A stretch of DNA of 21,217 nucleotides. It comes from a virus. Positions 1 through 6,179 of the stretch are shown piece after piece. Below the pieces are notes generated by a model. The model worked only from the letters and a program-made list of their open reading frames with translations. It made no database searches and had not been told where the DNA came from. Location of the stretch: the IMG/VR virus record IMGVR_UViG_3300022698_000323, positions 1 through 21,217 of that record; one strand, written 5' to 3'. The stretch's first letter is position 1. Each line of letters starts with the position of its first letter. Position numbers and translations under genes: made by a program.

Positions 1-25
1 TTCCCTACTTGACATTTGAGTAGGT

Positions 26-643
26 ATGTCGTATGTTTACGCAAGAACTAACAAACTAAAGGCTATGTCTTCATCAAGAGTTAAACCCAAAGCAGTACCT
101 ATCAAGGTGTTAAAGCCTGAAGAGACACTGCATCAAGCGCTCTCCCGCTACAAAGGACTGATCAATATGCATCTCAAGATTCCTGAAAAGGATGATCCCG
201 GTACACCTTGGCTGAAGTCTGTAGATTTCACTATAGACTTCAAGAAGGCTAAACTGAAGGAAACCGGGATGAAGCCGAGTGAGTATAACTCACCCCAGTT
301 TCAGAAAGCAGGGATTACTCCGGATACGCTGTGTTACTACCTGGCGCTGATCAGGAATAACCTTGTCAGGTTTGACAACAAGGATCATAATTCAGGGTAC
401 CTTGTACATCATCTTGCATACCCTACAGAGTTGAAAACAGAGAAAAGTACTGAAAAGGTATCAGAAGGACAGATCAAACAGGACATGTGTGCCAGCATGA
501 TAGAGTATCTGATCACTTACGGGCTTGAGTGGATTGAGCACTCTGTACAACGACAGGCTAAAAATGAAGTAGCCAAGTCTAACATGAAAGTAAACAAGTC
601 AGTGGAAGAACTTGAGAATCTTGCAAATGAGCTGGGTAAGTGA
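26..643 (+). CDS. hypothetical phage protein, 205 aa
   Basis: I do not recognise this protein. It is soluble, with no signal peptide or membrane segment. It has a basic N-terminus, a middle part with alternating charged and hydrophobic stretches, and a probably helical C-terminus rich in Lys, Glu and Asn. The reading frame is closed by a TGA at 17-19, so the start is either ATG 26 or ATG 65 (residue 14); I chose the first. Neither has a good Shine-Dalgarno sequence. A separate upstream gene may end at the TAG at 21-23, but too little is visible to call it. The C-terminus overlaps the start of the next gene by 17 bases. It sits in a run of small genes ahead of the terminase. Confidence 0.75.
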   Translation: MSYVYARTNKLKAMSSSRVKPKAVPIKVLKPEETLHQALSRYKGLINMHLKIPEKDDPGTPWLKSVDFTIDFKKAKLKETGMKPSEYNSPQFQKAGITPDTLCYYLALIRNNLVRFDNKDHNSGYLVHHLAYPTELKTEKSTEKVSEGQIKQDMCASMIEYLITYGLEWIEHSVQRQAKNEVAKSNMKVNKSVEELENLANELGK

Positions 644-1295
644 CGATAAGACTGTTATACTGAATAGTACTGCAGATGAGCAAAGGTACCAGGAAGAACA
701 GGAGCTCAAGATGTGGTATGCTGCTCAATATCCATTAACAACAACTGAAGCTCACCTGAGTACTAATTCGAGTACTAATTCTCAGCTTGCATACAAGTGT
801 ACTATCCATGGTCATTTCTCAGCTCTACAGACTTATTCGTTAGTATCACCTTTTAGAGGTAGAAGTTTTCACAGTAATATAGGTACTACCCCGGTATCAG
901 GTACCAGGGAACTTGCTGTAGACCGTGATGGTAATGGGTTTATCTACCGTGGAAGTTGGACACCGCTGCCAAGTAATCTTTCTAATGATGAAACTAACTT
1001 AAAAGAAGACTTGGAGGTACTGAAACGGGTACTGCAGTCTGAACTCGAGAACGCTGTAAAAAAATATAGGGCTACTCGCAAAATACCGTCAAGACTGATT
1101 GTTGTAGATGAATGGGAGCATGCTGTCAAGATGAATCATATTGATGGTAGTATTTTCTATGTAGAAGAGTACGGATCCTTTTACATTGTAATAGGAGATC
1201 AACTCAAGACTTTGCAGTATACTATACTGGAAAAACCTGATATGGAAGACGATCTGGTAAAGATTGCACACAAACTTAAAGCTATAACATTCTAA
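627..1295 (+). CDS. hypothetical phage protein, 222 aa
   Basis: Unknown function. I chose ATG 627 over the in-frame TTG at 612, because ATG is used by essentially every neighbour and still gives overlap with the upstream gene. The N-terminal third is Ser/Thr/Asn-rich and contains a duplicated four-residue unit (Ser-Thr-Asn-Ser) encoded by a perfect 12-base tandem repeat. The middle (about residues 120-155) is a charged, probably helical stretch. The C-terminal part has alternating hydrophobic residues typical of a small alpha/beta domain. The stop codon shares a base with the start of the next gene (TAATG), which suggests coupled translation. There is no signal peptide and no membrane segment. 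Confidence 0.7.
   Translation: MSWVSDDKTVILNSTADEQRYQEEQELKMWYAAQYPLTTTEAHLSTNSSTNSQLAYKCTIHGHFSALQTYSLVSPFRGRSFHSNIGTTPVSGTRELAVDRDGNGFIYRGSWTPLPSNLSNDETNLKEDLEVLKRVLQSELENAVKKYRATRKIPSRLIVVDEWEHAVKMNHIDGSIFYVEEYGSFYIVIGDQLKTLQYTILEKPDMEDDLVKIAHKLKAITF
758..781 (+). repeat. 12-base perfect tandem duplication inside a CDS
   Basis: The unit gagtactaattc occurs twice back to back (758-769 and 770-781). It keeps the reading frame and adds a second Ser-Thr-Asn-Ser to the protein. The pair is flanked by ctgag and ctcag, which could pair as a weak hairpin. It looks like a recent slippage or copy event. Confidence 0.85.
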
Positions 1296-1621
1296 TGCCG
1301 TTGTACAACTTCAAACCGCCGAACGATATCCTGTATATCAAGGCCCTTACAGGAATATTCATGAGCAGAGAGAACCCGACAGGGATTACTGAGAAAGAAT
1401 CCCACATACTGGCCCATATCAAGAGGCTCTTCAGGGAGCATGATACTGAACAGCTTAACCAGGAAATACGTAAAAAACTACGGATAGCGTTCAGTGTTAA
1501 GGAACAGAGTCTGCACAACATGATCAGCACCCTCAAGAAGAAGAAACTGCTGACCAAAGACAACAGGCTCCACAAAATATTAAGAGATGACGCGACAATC
1601 AAGATCATACAAGGGGATTGA
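1295..1621 (+). CDS. small basic protein, possible winged-helix fold
   Basis: A 108-residue basic protein. Residues about 30-100 are predicted helical, with the arrangement helix, helix, then a Lys-rich turn (KKKKLLTKDNRLHKIL) that resembles the recognition helix and wing of a winged-helix DNA-binding protein. Helices of this kind also occur in small terminase subunits, and the position a few genes ahead of the large terminase would allow that role. I cannot confirm either. The start codon overlaps the previous stop by one base (TAATG at 1293-1297), so the two are probably translated together. Confidence 0.65.
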   Translation: MPLYNFKPPNDILYIKALTGIFMSRENPTGITEKESHILAHIKRLFREHDTEQLNQEIRKKLRIAFSVKEQSLHNMISTLKKKKLLTKDNRLHKILRDDATIKIIQGD

Positions 1622-1631
1622 ATTAAAGACC

Positions 1632-1814
1632 ATGCCGGCCTTACTGCCCGAAAGTGGGTACTGTGTAAGCCTGCAGGCCTTTGTTAACCTTCCCTGGTTT
1701 CTCAATATCAAAACGTACTATGATAGGTATGGCAACTACCGCTATACCCGGATCTTTGATGCGCAAAGTTCAATCAGAATATATCCGAATGGCAAAGAAG
1801 AACACGAAACCTGA
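1632..1814 (+). CDS. hypothetical small protein, 60 aa
   Basis: A 60-residue protein rich in aromatic residues in its second half (many Tyr, with Arg between them), then a basic and acidic tail. An in-frame ATG at 1587 would make it 75 residues, but would put its first part inside the previous gene. ATG 1632, just after the previous stop, is the tidier choice. Unknown function. It overlaps the next gene by 26 bases in a different frame. Its short length lowers confidence, but the spacing fits the tightly packed operon. Confidence 0.5.
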   Translation: MPALLPESGYCVSLQAFVNLPWFLNIKTYYDRYGNYRYTRIFDAQSSIRIYPNGKEEHET

Positions 1815-2127
1815 GAAGACGATTAATGATGTTCTGATGGAAGACCTGGCCCTGGAGATGGGATTACCTATCTCAACTATAAAAGACGTGATCAACAATG
1901 GACAGAGTAAGTTCACTGCTCATGTCATGTCAAACAATGAGTTCAACGGTGTGCGCTGGCCCTACTTCGGAACTTTCAGGGCAAAGCACAAGTCAGTACA
2001 AGTCCTGAGCTTTATGAAAGGCCTGGATCCTATACAGAAACACTTCTTTACCAGTCAGCTCAAGAGACAGAAAGCAAAGAACTACAAAAAAGTACTGGAG
2101 AAATATGGCAAGGGTAAAACTGATTGA
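1789..2127 (+). CDS. small protein with an HU/IHF-like core
   Basis: A 112-residue protein. Residues about 10-65 look like the core of the HU/IHF family: two helices, then a motif with Val-Arg-x-Pro-Tyr-Phe-Gly-Thr-Phe that matches the usual family signature of a hydrophobic pair, Gly, Thr, Phe before the first strands. The long DNA-embracing beta arms seem to be missing, and the remaining C-terminus is a Lys-rich helix. HU-like proteins bend or coat DNA; here a role in packaging, replication or regulation is possible but only inferred. The ATG at 1789 was preferred over an in-frame TTG at 1681. The gene overlaps the next by 23 bases. Confidence 0.6.
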   Translation: MAKKNTKPEKTINDVLMEDLALEMGLPISTIKDVINNGQSKFTAHVMSNNEFNGVRWPYFGTFRAKHKSVQVLSFMKGLDPIQKHFFTSQLKRQKAKNYKKVLEKYGKGKTD

Positions 2128-2722
2128 CATAGATAACGACGGTAACGTCATAATATCTGAAGAGTGCAGGAAGATGGAGCCTTTCTCTACCATGCTTACT
2201 CCTGCTTATAACAAGGATAAGGGGGACGCTGCAGGTAAGGCCCGCAAGAGGGTACTGAAAGAATTCAAGTACATTTACTTCATGTTCGACTGGAGCAGCA
2301 GTCATGAGGGTATGGATGTGGATGAACGTCATGAACAGTCTCTACTCTCTGCCGGGCTTCCATTGAACTACAAGTTCAGTGATGAGATGTACCATGCAAT
2401 CGAGAAGTTCAAGAAGCTACGTTATTCACGCCCTGTCAAACAGTTGCTTACTGCCAGGCAATCAATTGACAGGATACGGAAATTCTTAAACAACGTAGAT
2501 CCCAGCGAAACAATTGAATATGTAGATAACAACGGTGAAACTAAAATAAAGCCGAAGTACGATACTAAAGAGGCGCTGGAAATTGCCAAGATGGTAAAAG
2601 ATCATATCAAAGACCTGCCCGACCTGATCAAGAAGATGAATGACCTGGAAGCACAGGTAATGAAGGATGAATCTGAAGAAACCACAGCGCGTGGTGAACA
2701 CTCAATAGGAAGACTGGGATAA
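2105..2722 (+). CDS. hypothetical phage protein, 205 aa
   Basis: Residues 50-75 hold a run with several aromatic residues followed by Ser-rich and acidic positions (YIYFMFDWSSS). Similar stretches appear, as far as I remember, in conserved proteins of unknown function from crAss-like and other Bacteroidota phages. The rest is mostly helical, with a long amphipathic C-terminal part (about residues 150-195) that could form a coiled coil. No signal peptide, membrane segment or catalytic motif is visible. Its place before the terminase and its coiled-coil tail would suit a packaging accessory protein, but this is a guess. The stop overlaps the next start as TAATG. Confidence 0.7.
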   Translation: MARVKLIDIDNDGNVIISEECRKMEPFSTMLTPAYNKDKGDAAGKARKRVLKEFKYIYFMFDWSSSHEGMDVDERHEQSLLSAGLPLNYKFSDEMYHAIEKFKKLRYSRPVKQLLTARQSIDRIRKFLNNVDPSETIEYVDNNGETKIKPKYDTKEALEIAKMVKDHIKDLPDLIKKMNDLEAQVMKDESEETTARGEHSIGRLG

Positions 2723-2937
2723 TGACAGTTACAGAATTTAAGAAACAGTACCCGGAGTACGCACACCTTGAAGGAAATGCTCTATGGAACAAAATGGAGG
2801 ATGTGATGTTTAAGAATGCTCACAGGCCTACTCCGGAAGAGATAGAAGAATTCGACAATCCAAGTACTCCGGAACCTCCGCTAAGAAGTTACAGGATGAT
2901 GTTTATAGATTTATCAGATCCAGATGAAGAAGATTAA
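2722..2937 (+). CDS. small acidic hypothetical protein, 71 aa
   Basis: A 71-residue acidic protein with Pro/Glu-rich stretches in the middle and an Asp/Glu C-terminus. It starts at the A shared with the previous stop (TAATG at 2720-2724) and ends inside the next gene with a 14-base overlap. No recognisable domain. The acidity and lack of hydrophobic core suggest a partly disordered protein, perhaps a binding partner of another phage or host protein. Confidence 0.6.
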   Translation: MTVTEFKKQYPEYAHLEGNALWNKMEDVMFKNAHRPTPEEIEEFDNPSTPEPPLRSYRMMFIDLSDPDEED

Positions 2938-3349
2938 ATACTGGCTTGTGCGGATGTATTATAAACTGTTCAAGAAACAGAAAATAGTCAGGATACTGTT
3001 TAAAGATCCATACTGGTCTTTGGGAGCTGTGCTGAAATCTCCGGATAGTAAATACTACCTCTTTGTAGGAAAGAACTACTGGATTGTATTATCTGTAGTT
3101 TTTATTATATTTACACAGACTCGGTGTTTTCAACCACCCTGTCCGACGTATGATCACAGGTTCAAGAGTGAGTTCATATTCAAGCTACATCAGAAGAAAC
3201 AACTAAAGAGAAAAGTCATATGTCCGAGCAATGATCAAGGAAAGATACCGGTACGTGATTATTATATTCATGGCGATAGCCTACGGTATACTGATCGCGT
3301 TCTGTATGTTCCTAAGGGCTCTGATGTTTTGACATCCACCGGTAAGTAG
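2924..3349 (+). CDS. single-pass membrane protein, 141 aa
   Basis: The N-terminal 30 residues are very basic. One clear hydrophobic segment follows at about residues 52-66, and after it come two Cys residues close to Pro (residues about 67-73) and a polar, basic domain. The N-terminus would be cytoplasmic and the rest on the outer side of the inner membrane. That arrangement is seen in spanin-like lysis proteins, but no proper lipobox is present and I see no sure homology. Start ATG 2924 lies inside the previous gene. A short membrane ORF is nested in another frame within its 3' part. The next gene encodes another membrane protein, so the pair may act together. Confidence 0.55.
   Translation: MKKIKYWLVRMYYKLFKKQKIVRILFKDPYWSLGAVLKSPDSKYYLFVGKNYWIVLSVVFIIFTQTRCFQPPCPTYDHRFKSEFIFKLHQKKQLKRKVICPSNDQGKIPVRDYYIHGDSLRYTDRVLYVPKGSDVLTSTGK
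3231..3332 (+). CDS. nested tiny membrane ORF, 33 aa
   Basis: This ATG-to-TGA frame lies wholly within the 141-residue gene, in a different frame. The product has a basic start (MIKERYRY) followed by more than 20 almost entirely hydrophobic residues (Ile, Ala, Leu, Phe, Met), a textbook single membrane span. The frame is closed upstream by TAA at 3204-3206. Nested membrane peptides occur in phage lysis cassettes. Chance is also possible for so short a frame, and no ribosome binding site supports it. Confidence 0.3.
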   Translation: MIKERYRYVIIIFMAIAYGILIAFCMFLRALMF

Positions 3350-3360
3350 TTACTGGTTTG

Positions 3361-3729
3361 ATGGATACTTTAATACATATATTCGAACATGAGTTCTTCC
3401 TGGCAGTTTATGGTGCAGTATTTTACTATGTCATAATCTGGAGTATGGAAAGGAATGCCATACAAGAGGAGAACAAGCGCAACGGTACCAGGAAAAAGTT
3501 TACCTTCAAGAAGTGGTTTGACGATAACTATGACGACATGCTTGTCACCTTGATGGTAGTACCCCTGGTTATTATCTTTGACGATGAGACTGTGATAATT
3601 TACAACAGCATCTTCGAAAAAGATATAGAAGGAATAGGAGCTCTGGTCTATATCATGGCTGGACCTATTACAAACTTGCTGTACCTGGGAATTAAAAGAC
3701 TTAGGACACGCACAACAGGAGTAGAGTAA
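3361..3729 (+). CDS. three-span membrane protein, holin candidate
   Basis: A 122-residue protein with three hydrophobic segments, at about residues 12-29, 61-74 and 91-108. They are separated by a strongly charged loop with many Lys, Arg and Asp, and the C-terminus is short and basic. Size, segment number and charged tail resemble class I holins, which open the inner membrane at lysis. Nothing in the sequence proves it, and no endolysin gene is in the window. I took ATG 3361; an in-frame TTG sits directly before it at 3358. The gap to the previous gene is 11 bases. Confidence 0.7.
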   Translation: MDTLIHIFEHEFFLAVYGAVFYYVIIWSMERNAIQEENKRNGTRKKFTFKKWFDDNYDDMLVTLMVVPLVIIFDDETVIIYNSIFEKDIEGIGALVYIMAGPITNLLYLGIKRLRTRTTGVE

Positions 3730-3732
3730 TCA

Positions 3733-3978
3733 ATGGCATGCACAGGATGCGGAAAAAGAAAAGATCCCGGCAGACCAAAGCCGGTACACTTGAAAAGTTA
3801 CGTGAGTATCAACCAAGTAATATCGATCCTGAAAAGTTACAACGTGTCTTACACACTGATAAGAGTCTCAGGAGTTTCTTTTATAAGAATGTGTCTGTGT
3901 AAACTGACTACACCGCTTATGAAAGATCTGCAGAAACTTAAAACTGATAGTAAGGGTCTTCCAATACATTACTACTAA
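3733..3978 (+). CDS. small Cys-containing protein, 81 aa
   Basis: The product begins with Met-Ala-Cys-Thr-Gly-Cys-Gly followed by a basic stretch, a Cys-x-x-Cys motif that could bind zinc or be part of a redox pair. The rest is short and hydrophobic/basic, with no clear domain. It is chosen because its stop overlaps the terminase start in the TAATG arrangement used several times in this operon. A GGAG sequence lies 9 bases before the ATG, one of few possible ribosome binding sites here. A second, also protein-like frame runs through the same DNA (3738-3902), so one of the two may be spurious. Confidence 0.5.
   Translation: MACTGCGKRKDPGRPKPVHLKSYVSINQVISILKSYNVSYTLIRVSGVSFIRMCLCKLTTPLMKDLQKLKTDSKGLPIHYY
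3738..3902 (+). CDS. alternative-frame ORF, 54 aa
   Basis: This frame overlaps the 81-residue gene. Its product is very basic at the start, then has a charged, amphipathic composition (for example LEKLREYQPSNIDPEKLQRV) that looks more like an ordinary soluble protein than the product of the other frame. Starts at ATG 3738 or 3747 are possible. It may be the real gene, an overlapping second gene, or chance. Confidence 0.35.
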   Translation: MHRMRKKKRSRQTKAGTLEKLREYQPSNIDPEKLQRVLHTDKSLRSFFYKNVSV

Positions 3979-6074
3979 TGTTCACGAATACCATACTGTT
4001 TTCGGAAGCTGCTCAATACAAACTAAAGCATGGTGTGTATTGCAAGGCCCCCTATCAGTCCAAAGATTACGATGACTTCTGGAATGAACAGGATAAACGG
4101 TGTAAATATGGATACTCCGTCGGCGGTACACGAATTACAGGGTATCATTACTGGTTCCTCAACTTTAAGCAGCTCGAGATCGTTGAAAACCCTCATGCAC
4201 GAGCTTCGAAGAAAATACTCAGCTTTCCCCGATTCTGGCAGGTCCACTATGAGTTCTTTCACGCACTGGAAAAAGCTGAGGACGCCGGCAAGCACTTTAT
4301 TATACTCAAACCGCGTGGATCCGGATTCTCTGAAATCGCTTCTGCCATGGCTACACGCGATTACACTCTGTATCCGGGATCTAAATCTTTCTTCTTTGCA
4401 TTCGATAGAGGATATCTTACAAAGGATGGCGTACTTACTAAGTGCTGGGACCACCTCGAGTATCTCAATCAAAACACTGAACGAGCTTATAGACATCTTC
4501 GACAAGTCAAAAATCAAGACCTTCATAAGCGAGCCAGTTGGCTTGACAGTAAAGGCGAGGAGAAAGGGCATAAGTCTGAGATCATCGGTAGGATTATTGA
4601 CAACCCTAGAAAAGTGCGGGGTGCTAGAACCGGGTCTAAAGGAAAGGTATACTTCGAAGAAGGTGGATCCTTCCCTGATCTAGAATCTGCAGTCACAACC
4701 ACAAGACCACTTGTTGAGCAAGGAGGGGTTGCGACCGGTCAGATTGTCGTTTGGGGTACAGGCGGTGAAGACGGAAAAGGTATAGAAGGTCTGGAACGTA
4801 TTTTCAGTGATCCGGAAACGTATAACTTCTACGCTTTCAAGAATATCTGGGATGAGAACATGGCTGATCAAAGCTGTGGATACTTCTTTCCGGTTACGCA
4901 TGCCATGGACAGGTTCATGGATAGTAACGGAAATTACCTGGAAGATGAAGCCTGGGAATTCCAGAAAGCTGAACGTGCCAAGATACGTAAATCCAAACCA
5001 CAGGCAGAAGATAAGTACATTGCTGAATATCCCATATCCCCGCAGGAAGCTCTTATTAGGGCCCGACAGAACATCTTCCCGGTAGCTGAGCTGCAACGGC
5101 AGTTATTGCATGTTCAGACAGATAAAGCCATCCAGGGATTTTTGAAACATGGAGATCTCTACAGAGATATTGATGGAAAAGCCAAGTTCCGGATCAATCC
5201 AAAAGCCCGGCCCCTGGTAGAATGGCCACTGAATGACGTAGATGATAAAGATGGTTGTATCACAATACTCGAAACTCCCTACAAAGACCAGATGGGAATC
5301 GTCCCGGACGGACTCTACTACATCTTACTGGACGCTTACTACCTTGACCAGTCCGAATACAGCGACTCTGTCGGGGCCGCTTACGTTTACAAGTCAATCA
5401 ACAACGTATCACCTACAGAAGACGACCTCTTCGTCGGCTGGTATGTCGGAAGACCGAAGACACTCGACATCTTCTATAAAAACCTCTTCCTGTTGGCCGA
5501 ATATTACAATGCTACGATCCAATCTGAGATCTCAGGAGGAGGAAAGGGCGTGTATGATTACGCTAAAGCAAAAAGGTTACTACACAGACTGGAAAAGGAA
5601 CCACATCTCATATTTACACAGGATAACCCGAGAAAAGAGGCAAGCCGGAGCTATTTCATGAAAATGCCTAATGACCGGGTACCGTTAGCACATACATATC
5701 TGGCTGAATGGCTTCTGCAAGAACGTTCCATATCAGAAGAAGGTACTGTTCTCAATCTTCACAGGGTTTATGACGAAGGTCTGTTGCGAGAATTGATCAA
5801 GCATAACGATCAGGGCAACTTTGACCGGGTGTCTGCAGCCAGACTTACTCCTTTCATGATTAAGGAGAAGGTAGAAGAGCGTGTAATGGCGTATGAAAGA
5901 AGCTCTAACAGCTTCTGGGACAGGGATTTCTTTGCTGACAGTCAACATTATGACAGTTCTTTTAACCTACCCGTTGCAGTAGTAGGTATGGCAGAAGACC
6001 AGGATCCTGAATATCCAGATAAGGATGATCCTTATACTGATTGGATGGAAGAAGTAGCAGATATCAGGGAGTAA
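3978..6074 (+). CDS. terL: terminase large subunit
   Basis: The packaging motor ATPase and nuclease, which cuts the concatemeric genome and drives it through the portal. The ATPase half has a Walker A-like loop at residues 111-119 (KPRGSGFSE) and a Walker B at 224-228 ending in Glu-Glu, the second Glu being the likely catalytic base. A Gly-Thr-Gly-Gly coupling motif follows at about 260-263. The C-terminal nuclease half shows the three expected acids: Asp452 in LLDAY, Glu517 in QSEIS and Asp616 in NFDRVSA. At 698 residues it fits the long terminases of crAss-like phages. The P-loop has Phe where Lys is usual, so the Lys at 111 or Arg at 113 may do its job. The start overlaps the previous stop (TAATG). 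The portal gene follows after a 105-base structured gap. Confidence 0.95.
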   Translation: MFTNTILFSEAAQYKLKHGVYCKAPYQSKDYDDFWNEQDKRCKYGYSVGGTRITGYHYWFLNFKQLEIVENPHARASKKILSFPRFWQVHYEFFHALEKAEDAGKHFIILKPRGSGFSEIASAMATRDYTLYPGSKSFFFAFDRGYLTKDGVLTKCWDHLEYLNQNTERAYRHLRQVKNQDLHKRASWLDSKGEEKGHKSEIIGRIIDNPRKVRGARTGSKGKVYFEEGGSFPDLESAVTTTRPLVEQGGVATGQIVVWGTGGEDGKGIEGLERIFSDPETYNFYAFKNIWDENMADQSCGYFFPVTHAMDRFMDSNGNYLEDEAWEFQKAERAKIRKSKPQAEDKYIAEYPISPQEALIRARQNIFPVAELQRQLLHVQTDKAIQGFLKHGDLYRDIDGKAKFRINPKARPLVEWPLNDVDDKDGCITILETPYKDQMGIVPDGLYYILLDAYYLDQSEYSDSVGAAYVYKSINNVSPTEDDLFVGWYVGRPKTLDIFYKNLFLLAEYYNATIQSEISGGGKGVYDYAKAKRLLHRLEKEPHLIFTQDNPRKEASRSYFMKMPNDRVPLAHTYLAEWLLQERSISEEGTVLNLHRVYDEGLLRELIKHNDQGNFDRVSAARLTPFMIKEKVEERVMAYERSSNSFWDRDFFADSQHYDSSFNLPVAVVGMAEDQDPEYPDKDDPYTDWMEEVADIRE

Positions 6075-6122
6075 AGCCACGTGTAAACTAAGGTAGAGAG
6101 GCCTGGTTAGCATTATCGTGCA

Positions 6123-6178
6123 GTTCTCACTTCTACTCGTAACTTTGTTAATGAAGTAGTAGAAGTAAACTAGAGAAC
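6123..6178 (+). promoter_or_regulatory. stem-loop in the leader of the portal gene
   Basis: The 105-base gap 6075-6179 is the longest space in the window without a gene. It holds two nested inverted repeats: gttctc (6123-6128) with gagaac (6173-6178), and acttctac (6129-6136) with gtagaagt (6159-6166). The arms stack on the left side, and a six-base bulge separates them on the right, giving a 14-bp imperfect stem that ends right at the portal ATG. It could control translation of the portal or act as an RNA-processing site. No T-run follows, so it is not an ordinary terminator. Confidence 0.5.
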
Positions 6179-6179
6179 C

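Noticed and set aside
9-38. Sigma-70-like promoter with TTGACA at the window start
   Set aside because: The -10 would lie inside the first gene after its ATG, and Bacteroidota do not use this consensus.
4030-4683. 217-residue ORF in another + frame inside terL
   Set aside because: Its Ser/Thr/Arg-rich composition is typical of a shadow frame, and terL motifs cover the same bases in the other frame.
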